This document shows, piece after piece, positions 30,719 to 41,930 of a DNA stretch of 59,229 bases. A program made the translations under genes and the position numbers. Position 1 is the first letter of the stretch. Each line of letters opens with the position of its first letter. The stretch comes from CAXQZU01 sp964228555 (lineage in GTDB: Bacteria > Planctomycetota > PLA2 > JAEUHO01), in NCBI GenBank assembly GCA_964228555.1, contig CAXQZU010000003.1, positions 1 through 59,229 on the forward strand, read 5' to 3'. A model generated the notes under the pieces. It saw only the letters and a program-made list of their open reading frames with translations, was not told where the DNA came from and did not search any database.

Positions 30719-32064
30719 CGCGCTCCAGGTGCCGGGGCGCCCGCGGGCGGCTTGGGCGCCTCCAGCGGTCGTGCGCCGTCGCCCTGCAGCGGCAAGGGCG
30801 TGGACGAGAAGATCAGGTCCAGCGCCAGCGGCGCGATGGGCTGCTCGGCGGGCGCGCCCTCGGGCCGTCGGGGCCGGGGGATGCGCGCGTGGTGGTAGCG
30901 GTAGTCGTTGTTCACGGCCGAGGCGAGGGCTACCTCGAGCAGGGCGCTGGCGTTGGGCCACACGGACACGAGCAGGCCGCCCATCTCCGCGGCCAGCATC
31001 TCCTCGCCGGTCTCCGGGTCGGGGACGCGGCGCGAGCCGGTGAAGCGCCAGCAGTCCTCGGGCAGCACGGCGCCCGTGCTGGGGTCGAGCACCCAGTCGG
31101 TGGCGCGCGCGAGGTGCACCTGGCCGTCCAGCGTGTAGCGCACGTAGAGGTAGACCGTGTCGCCCGTGGCCAGCACCAGCACGGGCGGCGCAGGCTCGAC
31201 GGGCTCGCCCGCGCCCTCCGTGCCCGCGCCCTCCTGGCCCTCGCCCGCCGGCGCGCCGCCGGGGACCGGCCGCGCGGGCTCCTCCACGCGGCTGCCCTCG
31301 CCCTCGCGGAAGCCTGCGGCCACCAGCGCCTTGTAGAGCGCCGTGGAGAGCCCGCGCAGGTCCTTGAGCGGGTCCTGCTGCGCGTCGCCCAGCGTGCCGG
31401 CGCCCACCAGGTGCACCAGCGTCTCGTGGCCCGACTCCGGGAATCGCGTGATGAAGTACTCGATGGGCATCGCCTCGTTGGGCGACATGTTGAGCATCGC
31501 GCGCGCGGTCACGCGACCCGGCTCGACCTCGATGCCGAACCGCTTGGCGTCCTCGACATAGGCCTTGGCCACGTCGGCACCCAGCGGCTGGCGGGCAGGT
31601 GCCAGGCCCCATCCGAGCGACAGGCCCCCGGGACGGCCCGCTGCCAGCGCCTGCGACACGTTGCGCAGGCTCGCCTTGAGCTGGCGGATCTCGCGCTTGA
31701 TGGCGACGAGGTCGCCCAGCATGTCGCTGTAGTACTCGTAGAGGCTGTCGCTGGCCTCCTGCTGCGCCTTCAGCAACGCGTCGAGCTTGACCAGCGGGTC
31801 GGTGGAAGCGAGCGGATCGGGCTGCTCGCCCTCCGGCGCGGGCTTGGGAGGCGGGAAGCCTTCCGGCGGGCGCTCGCTGCGCGGGCTGGCGGCGGGCGCG
31901 GTGGCTCGGGCCGGCCGCTGCGGCGCGCCCGCCTGCGCCTGCTCCAGGGACTGGACACGCTGGCGCAGGTCGCCCAGCACCCACACCGAGGCCAGGGCCG
32001 CGATGAAGGTGGCCACCGTGAAGGACAGCAGCAGCCGGGAGGAGGGTGCGGGCGCGGGGTCCAT
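30715..32064 (-). CDS. Signal-anchored coiled-coil protein with YdjY-like domain
   Basis: 449 residues. A single membrane helix near residues 10-30 (LLLSFTVATFIAALASVWVL) is followed by a coiled coil (DLRQRVQSLEQAQ) and a Pro-rich spacer. A second helical stretch (DALLKAQQEASDSLYEYYSD to KREIRQLKASLRNV) precedes a YdjY-type domain. The clauses VTARAMLNMSPNEAMPIEYF, GHETLVHLVG, CWRFTGSRRV and LVSVWPNASALLEVALAS match the 'IEYF...G..HEsl...WvfaGS..l' pattern of YdjY proteins, which are frequent in planctomycetes and of unknown function. ATG 32064 is chosen; a TACCCT -10 lies 78 nt upstream. First gene of the ino1 run. Confidence 0.7.
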   Translation of the reverse strand: MDPAPAPSSRLLLSFTVATFIAALASVWVLGDLRQRVQSLEQAQAGAPQRPARATAPAASPRSERPPEGFPPPKPAPEGEQPDPLASTDPLVKLDALLKAQQEASDSLYEYYSDMLGDLVAIKREIRQLKASLRNVSQALAAGRPGGLSLGWGLAPARQPLGADVAKAYVEDAKRFGIEVEPGRVTARAMLNMSPNEAMPIEYFITRFPESGHETLVHLVGAGTLGDAQQDPLKDLRGLSTALYKALVAAGFREGEGSRVEEPARPVPGGAPAGEGQEGAGTEGAGEPVEPAPPVLVLATGDTVYLYVRYTLDGQVHLARATDWVLDPSTGAVLPEDCWRFTGSRRVPDPETGEEMLAAEMGGLLVSVWPNASALLEVALASAVNNDYRYHHARIPRPRRPEGAPAEQPIAPLALDLIFSSTPLPLQGDGARPLEAPKPPAGAPAPGAR

Positions 32065-32141
32065 CGCAGGGTCTGGCGCAGGCGCCGGCTGCCGGGCCTG
32101 CTGGCGGTCCTCAGAGGCCCGTCCGGGGGCCAAGGGGGCGG

Positions 32142-32147
32142 AGGGTA
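32142..32147 (-). promoter_or_regulatory. Possible -10 box of the ino1 run
   Basis: Minus-strand TACCCT 78 nt before ATG 32064, leaving a leader of about 70 nt. Weaker support than the close boxes elsewhere. Confidence 0.3.
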
Positions 32148-32309
32148 GCACTCGCACCCAGGCCGCAGGGGGAACGCGCGGCCTGCGGCGCGGGTTCATG
32201 CGAACAAGACACGAACACGATGTCCGAACCCGGGCGGAAGGCCTGGCTGGCCGCGACGGGACGGGGAGCACCGGGTTGAAGATCGCAGATCGCACCCCGG
32301 AGCCCGCCG

Positions 32310-34004
32310 ATGGCCGCATGTTCCCTCTCGCGGCCCGCCGCCCTCGTGGCGTTGCTGGCCCTCGCCTGCCTGTGCGAGGGAGCCCGGGCCGAGGACCCGC
32401 CCGCAGGCGGGGGTGCCGGAGCGGGTGGCCGTGGCGGGGGCCGCCCGGGCGGCGGGCGGGTGGTGGCGCAGGGACCGCACGCGTCGCTGTCCGTGGCGCT
32501 GGGCCGTCCCACCGACCGCAGCGTGACGATCAACGTGCTGTCGGCCCAGGACCTCGAGGTGCAGGTGGCGGTCACGAGCCTCGCGGGCGAGGCGCCGCGC
32601 ATGCTGCCGGTGTCGCGCGTCGCCTCCGGCCGGCCGGCCGAGATCGAGCTCGCTGGCCTGGCCCCGTCCACGCGGCATGCCTACCGCGTGCGCGTGCGCA
32701 CGCCGGGCGAGACCGCCTGGCGCGAGGGACCCGGCGGCGCCTTCCACACGCAGCGCCCCGCAGGAGAGGCCTTCACCTTCACGGTGCAGGGCGACTCGCA
32801 CCCCGAGCGGCAGGGCCGCATGTTCGAGCCTGACCTCTACGAGCAGGCGCTGGCCAACGTGGCCGCCGATGCGCCGGACTTCCACGTCCTGATGGGCGAC
32901 GACTTCAGCATCGACCCGCTGATCAGCCGTGGCGCCCTCGATGCGGCCGGCGTCAACGCCGTCTACGCGCGCCAGCGCGGCTGGCTGGGCATCGCCTCGG
33001 CCAGCGCCCCGCTGTTCCTCGTGAACGGCAACCATGAGTGCGTGGGGACGTGGCTGCTGGACGGCACGGAGGCCAATGCGGCGGTGCTGGCGGGGCGCGC
33101 GCGCAACGCGTACTTCTCGCTGCCGGCCACGGACGGCTTCTACTCGGCCGACGAGCGCAGGGTGGAGCACATCGGCCTGCTGCGCGACTACTACGCGTGG
33201 ACCTGGGGCGACGCATTGTTCGTGGTGCTGGACGCGTACTGGCACTCGCCCGTGCCGGTGGACCACGAGAGCGGCCAGGGCGGCGGGCCGGGGGACCGGC
33301 GTGCCGCGGGGGAGGCGCCGGAGCCTGCAGCCGGCGGCGAGGCACCCGAGGGCGGGACGCGGGGCGCCCGCGGCGAGAAGGGCGCCAAGGGCGGTCGCGG
33401 GGGCGGCAAGGGTGGAGCCGGGCGGGACCTGTGGAAGGTCTCCCTCGGGGATGCCCAGTACCGCTGGCTGGCCGCCACGCTGGCGAACAGCAAGGCACGC
33501 TGGAAGTTCGTCTTCTCGCACCACGTGATGGGCACGGGACGCGGCGGCGTGGAGGTCGCGCCCTTCTACGAGTGGGGCGGTCGCGACCCGCGCGGCGACG
33601 ACACGCGCTTTGCGCGCGAGCGGCCGGGCTGGGACCTGCCCATCCACCAGCTGATGGCACGGCACGGGGTGGCCATCTTCTTCCAGGGCCATGACCACCT
33701 CTACGCGCGCCAGCAGCTGGACGGCATCACCTACCAGGAGGTGCCGTGCCCGGCAGACGCCACGTACACCACGTTCAATCGCGATGCCTACCGCTCGGGG
33801 GACATCCTGCCCAACAGCGGGCACCTGCGCGTGCGCGTGCAGGCGTCGCAGGTCGAGGTCGCCTACGTGCGGGCGGTGCGGCCCGGCGAGGAAGGCAAGG
33901 CAGGCGCGCGCAACGGCGAGGTCTCGCTGGCCTACCGCCTGCCGCTGGCCGCCCCGGCCGCGGCCGTGACACCACCCGCCAGCCCCCCGCAGGAGCCGCG
34001 CTAG
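32310..34004 (+). CDS. Secreted purple-acid-phosphatase-like metallophosphoesterase
   Basis: 564 residues. Signal peptide to about residue 28 (LVALLALACLCEGARA), a short Gly/Arg linker, a fibronectin-like beta domain (30-150; AEIELAGLAPSTRHAYRVRV) as in purple acid phosphatases, then a calcineurin-like core: FTVQGDSH, FHVLMGDDF, LVNGNHECVG, KFVFSHHV and FFQGHDHLYARQ. These supply the dinuclear metal ligands, so it should hydrolyse phosphate esters in the periplasm or outside. A Gly-X-Y stretch (GTRGARGEKGAKGGRGG) sits inside the catalytic domain near residue 355. The next gene is a paralogue starting 2 nt after the stop. No clear -10 box upstream. Confidence 0.85.
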   Translation: MAACSLSRPAALVALLALACLCEGARAEDPPAGGGAGAGGRGGGRPGGGRVVAQGPHASLSVALGRPTDRSVTINVLSAQDLEVQVAVTSLAGEAPRMLPVSRVASGRPAEIELAGLAPSTRHAYRVRVRTPGETAWREGPGGAFHTQRPAGEAFTFTVQGDSHPERQGRMFEPDLYEQALANVAADAPDFHVLMGDDFSIDPLISRGALDAAGVNAVYARQRGWLGIASASAPLFLVNGNHECVGTWLLDGTEANAAVLAGRARNAYFSLPATDGFYSADERRVEHIGLLRDYYAWTWGDALFVVLDAYWHSPVPVDHESGQGGGPGDRRAAGEAPEPAAGGEAPEGGTRGARGEKGAKGGRGGGKGGAGRDLWKVSLGDAQYRWLAATLANSKARWKFVFSHHVMGTGRGGVEVAPFYEWGGRDPRGDDTRFARERPGWDLPIHQLMARHGVAIFFQGHDHLYARQQLDGITYQEVPCPADATYTTFNRDAYRSGDILPNSGHLRVRVQASQVEVAYVRAVRPGEEGKAGARNGEVSLAYRLPLAAPAAAVTPPASPPQEPR

Positions 34005-34006
34005 CC

Positions 34007-35584
34007 ATGGCATGCACCCTGTCCCGGGCCTCCCGTCGGGTGCGCGCGCTGGGCGCGCTGCTGGCCGTGCTGTGCTGCGTGCTGGGACCGTCGGCGGCCG
34101 TCTCGCGCGCCGAGGACCCGCCCGGCGGCGGCCCTGGCGGCGCGGGGGGTGGGGGCGGTCGCGGCGGCGGTCGCGAGGGGGGCGCGCGCGAGGGCGGAGG
34201 ACGGGGTGGCGGCGGTGGCGGCGCACGCGGAGCGCAGGGCGAGTTCCAGTTCTGGAGCGAGGTGCCCGCGCACGACCTCGATGTCGTGCTGGGCGTTCCC
34301 ACGCGCGAGGGCGTGATCGTCAGCGTGCGCGCCCTGGTGGACCTCGAGGGCTGCGTGGCCTACGGGCCGGTGGGCGGTCCGTCGCGGCGTACCGACATGC
34401 AGTCCTTCCCGGCGGGCAAGGCGGTCGAGCTGCGCCTGTCGGGGCTGGCGCCCGGCACGCCCCATGTGCTGGTGCCGCTCACGCGGCGCACGCCGTCCGA
34501 CGGGCTCGAGCCCGGGGCCAGCATGCGCTTCGTCACCGGCCGTCCGCGCGGCACGCCCTTCACCTTCACGGTGCAGGCCGACTCGCACCTCGACCACCCG
34601 ATGGCGCCCGTGCTCTACGACCGCAGCCTGCGTGCGGCGTCCACCAGCCGTCCTGACTTCCACGTGGACCTGGGCGACACCTTCATGGTGGACAAGCACG
34701 GCAAGGACTTCCGTGCCTCGCGGGCCCTGTTCGAGGCGCAGCGCTGGTGGTTCTCGCGGGTGGGCGTTCCCGTGTTCCTGGTGCAGGGCAACCACGACGG
34801 GGAGGCAGGCTCGCGCGACCGCGGCCAGCCCGGCGACATGCCGCGCTGGTCACGGGCCCTGCGCGAGGAGCTGTTCCCGCAGCCGCCGCCCGATCCCTCG
34901 CTGGTGGTGCCGCTGGGCGACCTGCCTCCCTTCCCTGCGCAGGCCTATGCCTTCGAGTGGGGCGATGCGCAGGTGATCGTGCTCGACCCCTTTGCGCCCA
35001 CGCGTCCCGCGCGCGGCCGCGTGCAAGATGGCTGGGACTGGACGCTGGGCCCGGAGCAGCATGCGTGGCTGGCGCGCACGCTGGCCTCCAGCGAGGCGCG
35101 CATCCGCTTCGTGTTCATCCACCACCTCGTGGGCGGCCTCACGCGCGAGGGCCGCGGTGGCGCCGAGGCAGCGCGTCTCTACGAGTGGGGCGGTCACGAC
35201 CCCGACGGCACGCGTTCCTTCGAGCAGCGCCGGCCGGGCTGGGGCACTCCCGTGCACGAGCTGCTGCAGCGCCACGGCCCCGCCGTGGTGCTCCATGGCC
35301 ACGACCACTTCTACGCGCACCAGCAGGCCGATGGGGTCACCTACCAGATGCCGCCCCAGCCCAGCAACCCCGGGGGCAACGCGCAGCGCAATGCGCAGGA
35401 GTACGGCTACCGGCAGGGCACCTTCCTCGACGGCCCGGGCTTCATGCGCGTCCAGGTCGGCGCGTCCGCGGCCCGGCTGGAGTACGTGCGCGTGCCCACC
35501 CGCGAGGCCGAGGGCGCTGCGCCGGAGGTCGTGCACGCCTACGACGTGCCCCTGGGTCCCGTGCGCACCCCGGCTGCCCGCTAG
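34007..35584 (+). CDS. Secreted metallophosphoesterase, tandem paralogue
   Basis: 525 residues. Signal peptide (LGALLAVLCCVLGPSAAVSRA), a longer Gly/Arg-rich linker of about 40 residues (GGRGGGREGGAREGGGRGG), an N-terminal beta domain (VELRLSGLAPGTPHVLVPL) and a metallophosphatase core with FTVQADSH, FHVDLGDTF, LVQGNHDG, RFVFIHHLVGG and VLHGHDHFYAHQ. Clearly related to the preceding gene, with shared RLYEWGGHDPDGTR and QRRPGWGTPVHELLQRHG blocks. The first metal motif is ADSH rather than GDSH. It lacks the collagen-like insert. The 2-nt intergenic gap shows co-transcription; presumably the pair has related but different substrates. Confidence 0.85.
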   Translation: MACTLSRASRRVRALGALLAVLCCVLGPSAAVSRAEDPPGGGPGGAGGGGGRGGGREGGAREGGGRGGGGGGARGAQGEFQFWSEVPAHDLDVVLGVPTREGVIVSVRALVDLEGCVAYGPVGGPSRRTDMQSFPAGKAVELRLSGLAPGTPHVLVPLTRRTPSDGLEPGASMRFVTGRPRGTPFTFTVQADSHLDHPMAPVLYDRSLRAASTSRPDFHVDLGDTFMVDKHGKDFRASRALFEAQRWWFSRVGVPVFLVQGNHDGEAGSRDRGQPGDMPRWSRALREELFPQPPPDPSLVVPLGDLPPFPAQAYAFEWGDAQVIVLDPFAPTRPARGRVQDGWDWTLGPEQHAWLARTLASSEARIRFVFIHHLVGGLTREGRGGAEAARLYEWGGHDPDGTRSFEQRRPGWGTPVHELLQRHGPAVVLHGHDHFYAHQQADGVTYQMPPQPSNPGGNAQRNAQEYGYRQGTFLDGPGFMRVQVGASAARLEYVRVPTREAEGAAPEVVHAYDVPLGPVRTPAAR

Positions 35585-35593
35585 CCCGCCGCG

Positions 35594-35851
35594 CTAGCTG
35601 CGCGCGTTCACCACCGCGGCCAGGGCCTCGAGGTCGCGGGCGTCCAGCACCTGCTTGAGCTCGTCGGCGGGCATGCCGGTGGCTGCCAGCAGCTCGCCGG
35701 CCTTGGCCCACAGGCTGGCGCGCCGCTTCTCGGTGGTGGCGAGGAAGATGTCGCCCACCAGCTGCTCGAGGCGCTGCGCCCGCAACGTGTCGAGGTTGCG
35801 GTAGTAGCGACGGATGATCGCTTCCTGGTAGCGGGTGCGCTCGCCGGCCAT
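35594..35851 (-). CDS. Small helical protein downstream of mcsB
   Basis: 85 residues, all helical by appearance: RYQEAIIRRYYRNLDTLRAQ, RLEQLVGDIFLATTEKRRAS, LLAATGMPADELKQVLDARD. Charged, with no signal peptide and no cysteines. I recognise no family. It begins 25 nt after the mcsB stop in a clpC-mcsA-mcsB order, so an adaptor or regulator of the arginine-kinase/ClpC system is possible but only by position. Its stop is 9 nt from the convergent phosphatase gene. Confidence 0.65.
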   Translation of the reverse strand: MAGERTRYQEAIIRRYYRNLDTLRAQRLEQLVGDIFLATTEKRRASLWAKAGELLAATGMPADELKQVLDARDLEALAAVVNARS

Positions 35852-35876
35852 GGGGCTGCTCCAGGGTGCCGGCGGC

Positions 35877-36923
35877 TCAGGCCAGCCGCGCGCGCAGCAG
35901 CGCGGCGCGGCGCTCGTCGCGCTCGGCCATGTCCAGCAGGCGACCCTCGGCCTTCTGCACGTGCGCCGCCTGCACCAGCACGAACAGCTCGGTGACGCGC
36001 CGCAGGTCCACGCCCTGCAGCAGGCCCAGCACGATGCCCAGCCGCACCGACGAGAGGTGGCCCATCGCCTCCTCGGTGGTGATCGCGCGCGCGGCGCGCA
36101 GCGTGGCCAGCGCCCGGTGGCAGCGGTCCTCGAGGCGCGTGCGCCCGGTCGTCACCAGGTGCTGGCGCATGCGCTGCTCGTACTCGATGATGCGCGGCAC
36201 CAGGTCGCACACGTCGGAGAGGATCTCCTCCTCGCTGCGGCCCAGCGTGACGTGGTTGCTGATCTGGTAGAGGTCGCCCATCGCCGGCGAGCCCTCGCCG
36301 TTGAAGCCGCGCACCGTCAGGCCCGAGCGGCTGGCCGACTGGAACACCTTGTCCATGTCCTGCCGCGCCACCAGCGCAGGCAGGTGCATCATCACGCTGG
36401 CGCGCAGGCCCGTGCCCGCGTTGGTGGGGCAGGCGGTGAGGTAGCCGTGCTGGGCCGAGACGGCGTAGGGCAGGCGCTGCTCGAGCGCCTCGTCCACCTT
36501 GCGCGCGACCTCCATGCACTGCTCGAGCGCCAGCGAGGCCGCGATGGCCTGGATGCGCAAGTGGTCCTCCTCGTTGACCATCACGCTCACCACCTCGTCG
36601 CTGCCGAAGTACACGCCGCGCGGGCCCTTGCCGCCCTGCAGCTCGCGGCTGATCAGGTGGCGCTCCACCAGCAGCGCGGTGGTCTGCTTGTCGGACTCGT
36701 CGAGGTCCAGCCAGAAGGTGCGCGGGGCCACGTGCAGCGCCTGCAGCACCGGCTTGGCGCGCTGCACCACCTCCGCCCGCTGCCCTGCGGGCGCGCGCTG
36801 CCCGAAGCACAGGCCCGCGAGGTTGCGCGCGAGGCGCACGCGCGAGGAGAGCACGAACTCGTCCTGCACGCCGCCGCCGCGCAGCCACTCGCCGCCCTTG
36901 CGATCGAGGTCGCCCAGCTCCAT
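35877..36923 (-). CDS. mcsB: Protein-arginine kinase McsB
   Basis: 348 residues, typical for McsB of the ATP:guanido phosphotransferase family. It phosphorylates arginines on proteins, marking them for ClpC-ClpP. Visible: VLSSRVRLARNLAG (ATP-binding arginines), VNEEDHLRIQ, TACPTNAGTGLRASV with catalytic Cys165, GFNGEGSP and SNHVTLGRSEEEI. All core residues are present. It follows mcsA by 3 nt. Together with ClpC next door it forms the pArg-dependent protein quality-control module known from Bacillus. No CtsR repressor gene is in the window. Confidence 0.95.
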   Translation of the reverse strand: MELGDLDRKGGEWLRGGGVQDEFVLSSRVRLARNLAGLCFGQRAPAGQRAEVVQRAKPVLQALHVAPRTFWLDLDESDKQTTALLVERHLISRELQGGKGPRGVYFGSDEVVSVMVNEEDHLRIQAIAASLALEQCMEVARKVDEALEQRLPYAVSAQHGYLTACPTNAGTGLRASVMMHLPALVARQDMDKVFQSASRSGLTVRGFNGEGSPAMGDLYQISNHVTLGRSEEEILSDVCDLVPRIIEYEQRMRQHLVTTGRTRLEDRCHRALATLRAARAITTEEAMGHLSSVRLGIVLGLLQGVDLRRVTELFVLVQAAHVQKAEGRLLDMAERDERRAALLRARLA

Positions 36924-36926
36924 GGC

Positions 36927-37547
36927 CTAGGCCTCCGTGCCGGGCGCCGGCCCCGGGCCGCCGCCGGCCTTGCGGCGGCGCGGGGCCGGCTTGGGCGGCG
37001 GGCTGCTGGCGGGCGTGGACGCGCGAGGCGAGGGGGCGACCGGCGCAGGCTCCGGCAGGGCCTCCATCTGCCGGATGCGGTCGCGCAGGCGCGCGGCCGT
37101 CTCGTACTGCTCGGCACGCACGGCCTGCTGAAGGTCGCGGCGCAGGCGCACCAGCTCGTCGGTGCGGCGCGTGGCCTCGGCGTCGGTGCCGCGCGGCAGG
37201 CGGCCCACGTGGCGGTTCTTGCCGTGGATCTTCTCCAGCAGCGGGTCCACCTGCTCGCGGAAGAACTCGTAGTCCTGCGGGCAGCCCAGCCGTCCCTTCT
37301 GCAGGTACTCGGCGAAGGTGATGCCGCAGGCGGGGCAGCGCGGCGCGGGCGCGCCGGGCGTCGAGGCGGGCCGGGCCAGCTGGGCCAGCATGGCGGGCAT
37401 CCCGGCCTGCGCGGGGCCCGAGGTCAGGCCCTGGGCCTGCGCGCAGGCCTCGCACAGGTGCAGCTCGCTCTTGGCCCCATCGTGGATCTCGGTGTAGTGG
37501 ATCGTCGAGGGGTTCTGCTGGCAGGACTGGCAGACGGTGGGCTGCAC
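36927..37547 (-). CDS. mcsA: McsA, zinc-finger activator of McsB
   Basis: 206 residues from GTG 37547. Zinc motifs VCQSCQQNPSTIHYTEI and LCEACAQAQG, then CPACGITFAEYLQKGRLGCP, followed by a UVR motif (LRRDLQQAVRAEQYETAARL) and a basic Pro-rich tail. This is the McsA architecture; McsA activates the McsB kinase. I chose GTG 37547 because homologues begin just before the first CxxC and a TACGCT -10 box ends 8 nt upstream. A GTG at 37565 in the same frame lies upstream of that box and would add six residues. Confidence 0.9.
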   Translation of the reverse strand: MQPTVCQSCQQNPSTIHYTEIHDGAKSELHLCEACAQAQGLTSGPAQAGMPAMLAQLARPASTPGAPAPRCPACGITFAEYLQKGRLGCPQDYEFFREQVDPLLEKIHGKNRHVGRLPRGTDAEATRRTDELVRLRRDLQQAVRAEQYETAARLRDRIRQMEALPEPAPVAPSPRASTPASSPPPKPAPRRRKAGGGPGPAPGTEA

Positions 37548-37555
37548 GCGGGAGG

Positions 37556-37561
37556 AGCGTA
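37556..37561 (-). promoter_or_regulatory. -10 box of mcsA
   Basis: Minus-strand TACGCT, 8 nt before GTG 37547. Indicates that mcsA-mcsB can be transcribed apart from clpC. Confidence 0.45.
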
Positions 37562-37573
37562 CCACTCGCGCGG

Positions 37574-37614
37574 GCAGGCCGGGCAGGGACGCGGCCCGGC
37601 GGGCCCGGCCCTGC
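37574..37614 (-). terminator. Imperfect hairpin between clpC and mcsA
   Basis: GCAGG-CCGGGC pairs with GCCCGGCCCTGC apart from one bulged base, loop about 18 nt. It lies between the clpC stop and the mcsA promoter and could attenuate read-through. No T-tract. Confidence 0.3.
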
Positions 37615-37638
37615 AGGCTGCGTGGCGCGAGGGTGCGG

Positions 37639-40233
<2,595 letters not shown>

Positions 40234-40541
40234 GTCGCCTCCGTGCCGGGTCGCCCCGGCGGGTGGATTGTCCCCCGTGCGGACCCCGGCGCTAGGGATG
40301 CGCCGGGGGCCGGCCACGCGCCCCGCGCGCGTGCGGGCGGGGCTCGGGCGGGGGTGGGTGGTGGGTCGTGGGTCGTGAGCGGGGTGGGTGGCCGTGCGGG
40401 CCGCAGCATGCCACGGCGGCCGGGATCCCGGGGGATCCGTGCCACCTTGGCAGGCTTGCGGCGTCGTCACCTCCCCTGACGCATCCCGCGTGCCAAGCGT
40501 TGCGTGCGGGCAGGCTGCCCCGTCATCGCGGCGCGCCTCGG
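40234..40541. other. clpC upstream region, no gene seen
   Basis: 308 bp between the clpC start and the murD stop. It contains the clpC Shine-Dalgarno sequence (GGAGG on the minus strand, 40242-40238), a possible GACAAT -10 some 40 nt from the start, and short direct repeats (GGGTCGT twice) near 40364-40376. I see neither a CIRCE nor a CtsR-type operator, the usual clpC controls in Gram-positives. Confidence 0.4.
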
Positions 40542-41930
40542 CTAGGGGCGACGGGGCCCGGGCAGTGCGGCGACGGCGGCGCGGAATCGGTCGCCACGCA
40601 CCGCGAAGGATGCGTACTGGTCCAGGCTGCTGTAGCCGGGCGAGAGCACCACGGCATCGCCGGGCTGCGCGAGCGCCGTGGCCGCAGCCACGGCCGAGGC
40701 CATGTCCGGGCCGCCGTCCACGGTGCGGACGCGGCCCGCCACGAGGCGCGCGACCTCGGGGCCCGAGGTGCCGATCGTGACGAGCGCCTTGGCCTTGCGC
40801 ACGAGGGCGTCCACCAGCGGCGTCACGTCCACGCCCTTGGGCTTGCCGCCCACCAGCACGATGGCTGGGCGCGGCACGGCCTCCAGCGCCTCGCGCGCGC
40901 TCTGCGGCGTCGTGGCGTTGCTGTCGTCCACGTACAGCACGCCCGCCACCTCGCCCACGGGCTGCAGGCGATGAGGCAGCGGATCGGTGGACTCGGCGCC
41001 TGCCTGCACGTGCGCCGGCGTCACGCCCGGCACCTGCAGCGCGGCGCAGGCGGCCGCGAGCGCGTTGCGCCGGTTGTGCGCACCCCACAGGCGCATCCTG
41101 CCCAGCGGCACGTGCGCGCCGCCGGGCAGCCTCAGGCCCTCGCCCTCCACGCGCGCGTCGGTGCCCGCGCCGTAGGCCACGCGACGCGCCGGCCCGGCCC
41201 CGTGGAAGCCGTGCTGGGCCACCGTGGCATCGTCGGCCGGCAGCACCGCCACGTCCCCGGGCCGCTGCAGGTCGAGCATCGCGCGCTTGGCGGCGGCGTA
41301 CTCCTCCATCGTGCCGTGGCGGTCGAGGTGGTCGGGGAACAGGTTGGTCACGAGCGCCACGTGCGGAGCCCGGCCCTCGCTGCGTGTCCACCACAGCTGG
41401 AAGGAGGACAGCTCCAGCACCACGAGGTCGTCGGGTGCGATGGCCGCCAGCTCGTTGAGCAGCGAGCGGCCCACGTTGCCGCCCAGGTGCACGCGGCGCG
41501 AGGTGCCCGCCACGCGCGCCGCGAGCATGGAGGCCAGCAGCGACGAGGTGGTGCTCTTGCCCTTCGTGCCCGTCACGCCCAGCACGGGTGCGCGCACGCG
41601 CGCGAGGAAGAGGTTGATCTCGGTGGTGACGGCCACGTCGCGCTGGCGTGCCGCCTGCAGCACGGGGTGCTCGAAGGGGATGGCCGGCGAGGCCACGACG
41701 AGGTCGCGCCCCTCCAGCAGGCGCGCGTCCTGCGCGCCGAACACCAGCCGCGCCCCGGCCTGCTCGGCCTGCGCGGCGCTCTCCTGCAGGGCCTCGCGCG
41801 GGGAGGCATCGCTCACCAGCACCTCGGCCCCCTCGCGCACGAGGAAGCGCGCCGTCTCGACGCCGCCGGAGAAGCGGCCCAGGCCCAGCACCAGCGCGCG
41901 CCGGCCGCGCAGCCCGGCGGCCCCGCTCAT
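40542..41930 (-). CDS. murD: UDP-N-acetylmuramoyl-L-alanine--D-glutamate ligase
   Basis: 462 residues. Rossmann-like N-terminal domain (LVLGLGRFSGGVETARFL), ATP-binding GVTGTKGKSTTSSLLASML, VLELSSFQLWW, NLFPDHLDRHGTMEEY (Mg and carbamylated-Lys region), LWGAHNRRNALAA, VLYVDDSNATTPQSA and VVLSPGYSSLDQY. It adds D-Glu to UDP-MurNAc-L-Ala in the cytosolic stage of peptidoglycan synthesis, so this organism makes a normal wall. It is not in a dcw cluster; the ATG overlaps the stop of a lipoprotein gene (ATGA). Confidence 0.95.
   Translation of the reverse strand: MSGAAGLRGRRALVLGLGRFSGGVETARFLVREGAEVLVSDASPREALQESAAQAEQAGARLVFGAQDARLLEGRDLVVASPAIPFEHPVLQAARQRDVAVTTEINLFLARVRAPVLGVTGTKGKSTTSSLLASMLAARVAGTSRRVHLGGNVGRSLLNELAAIAPDDLVVLELSSFQLWWTRSEGRAPHVALVTNLFPDHLDRHGTMEEYAAAKRAMLDLQRPGDVAVLPADDATVAQHGFHGAGPARRVAYGAGTDARVEGEGLRLPGGAHVPLGRMRLWGAHNRRNALAAACAALQVPGVTPAHVQAGAESTDPLPHRLQPVGEVAGVLYVDDSNATTPQSAREALEAVPRPAIVLVGGKPKGVDVTPLVDALVRKAKALVTIGTSGPEVARLVAGRVRTVDGGPDMASAVAAATALAQPGDAVVLSPGYSSLDQYASFAVRGDRFRAAVAALPGPRRP

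Noticed and set aside
37548..37565. Upstream GTG for mcsA
   Set aside because: The six added residues overlap the -10 box and precede the normal McsA N-terminus.
40234..40541. CIRCE or CtsR operator upstream of clpC
   Set aside because: Neither the TTAGCACTC-type nor the GGTCAAA-type repeat is present; only short GGGTCGT repeats were seen.
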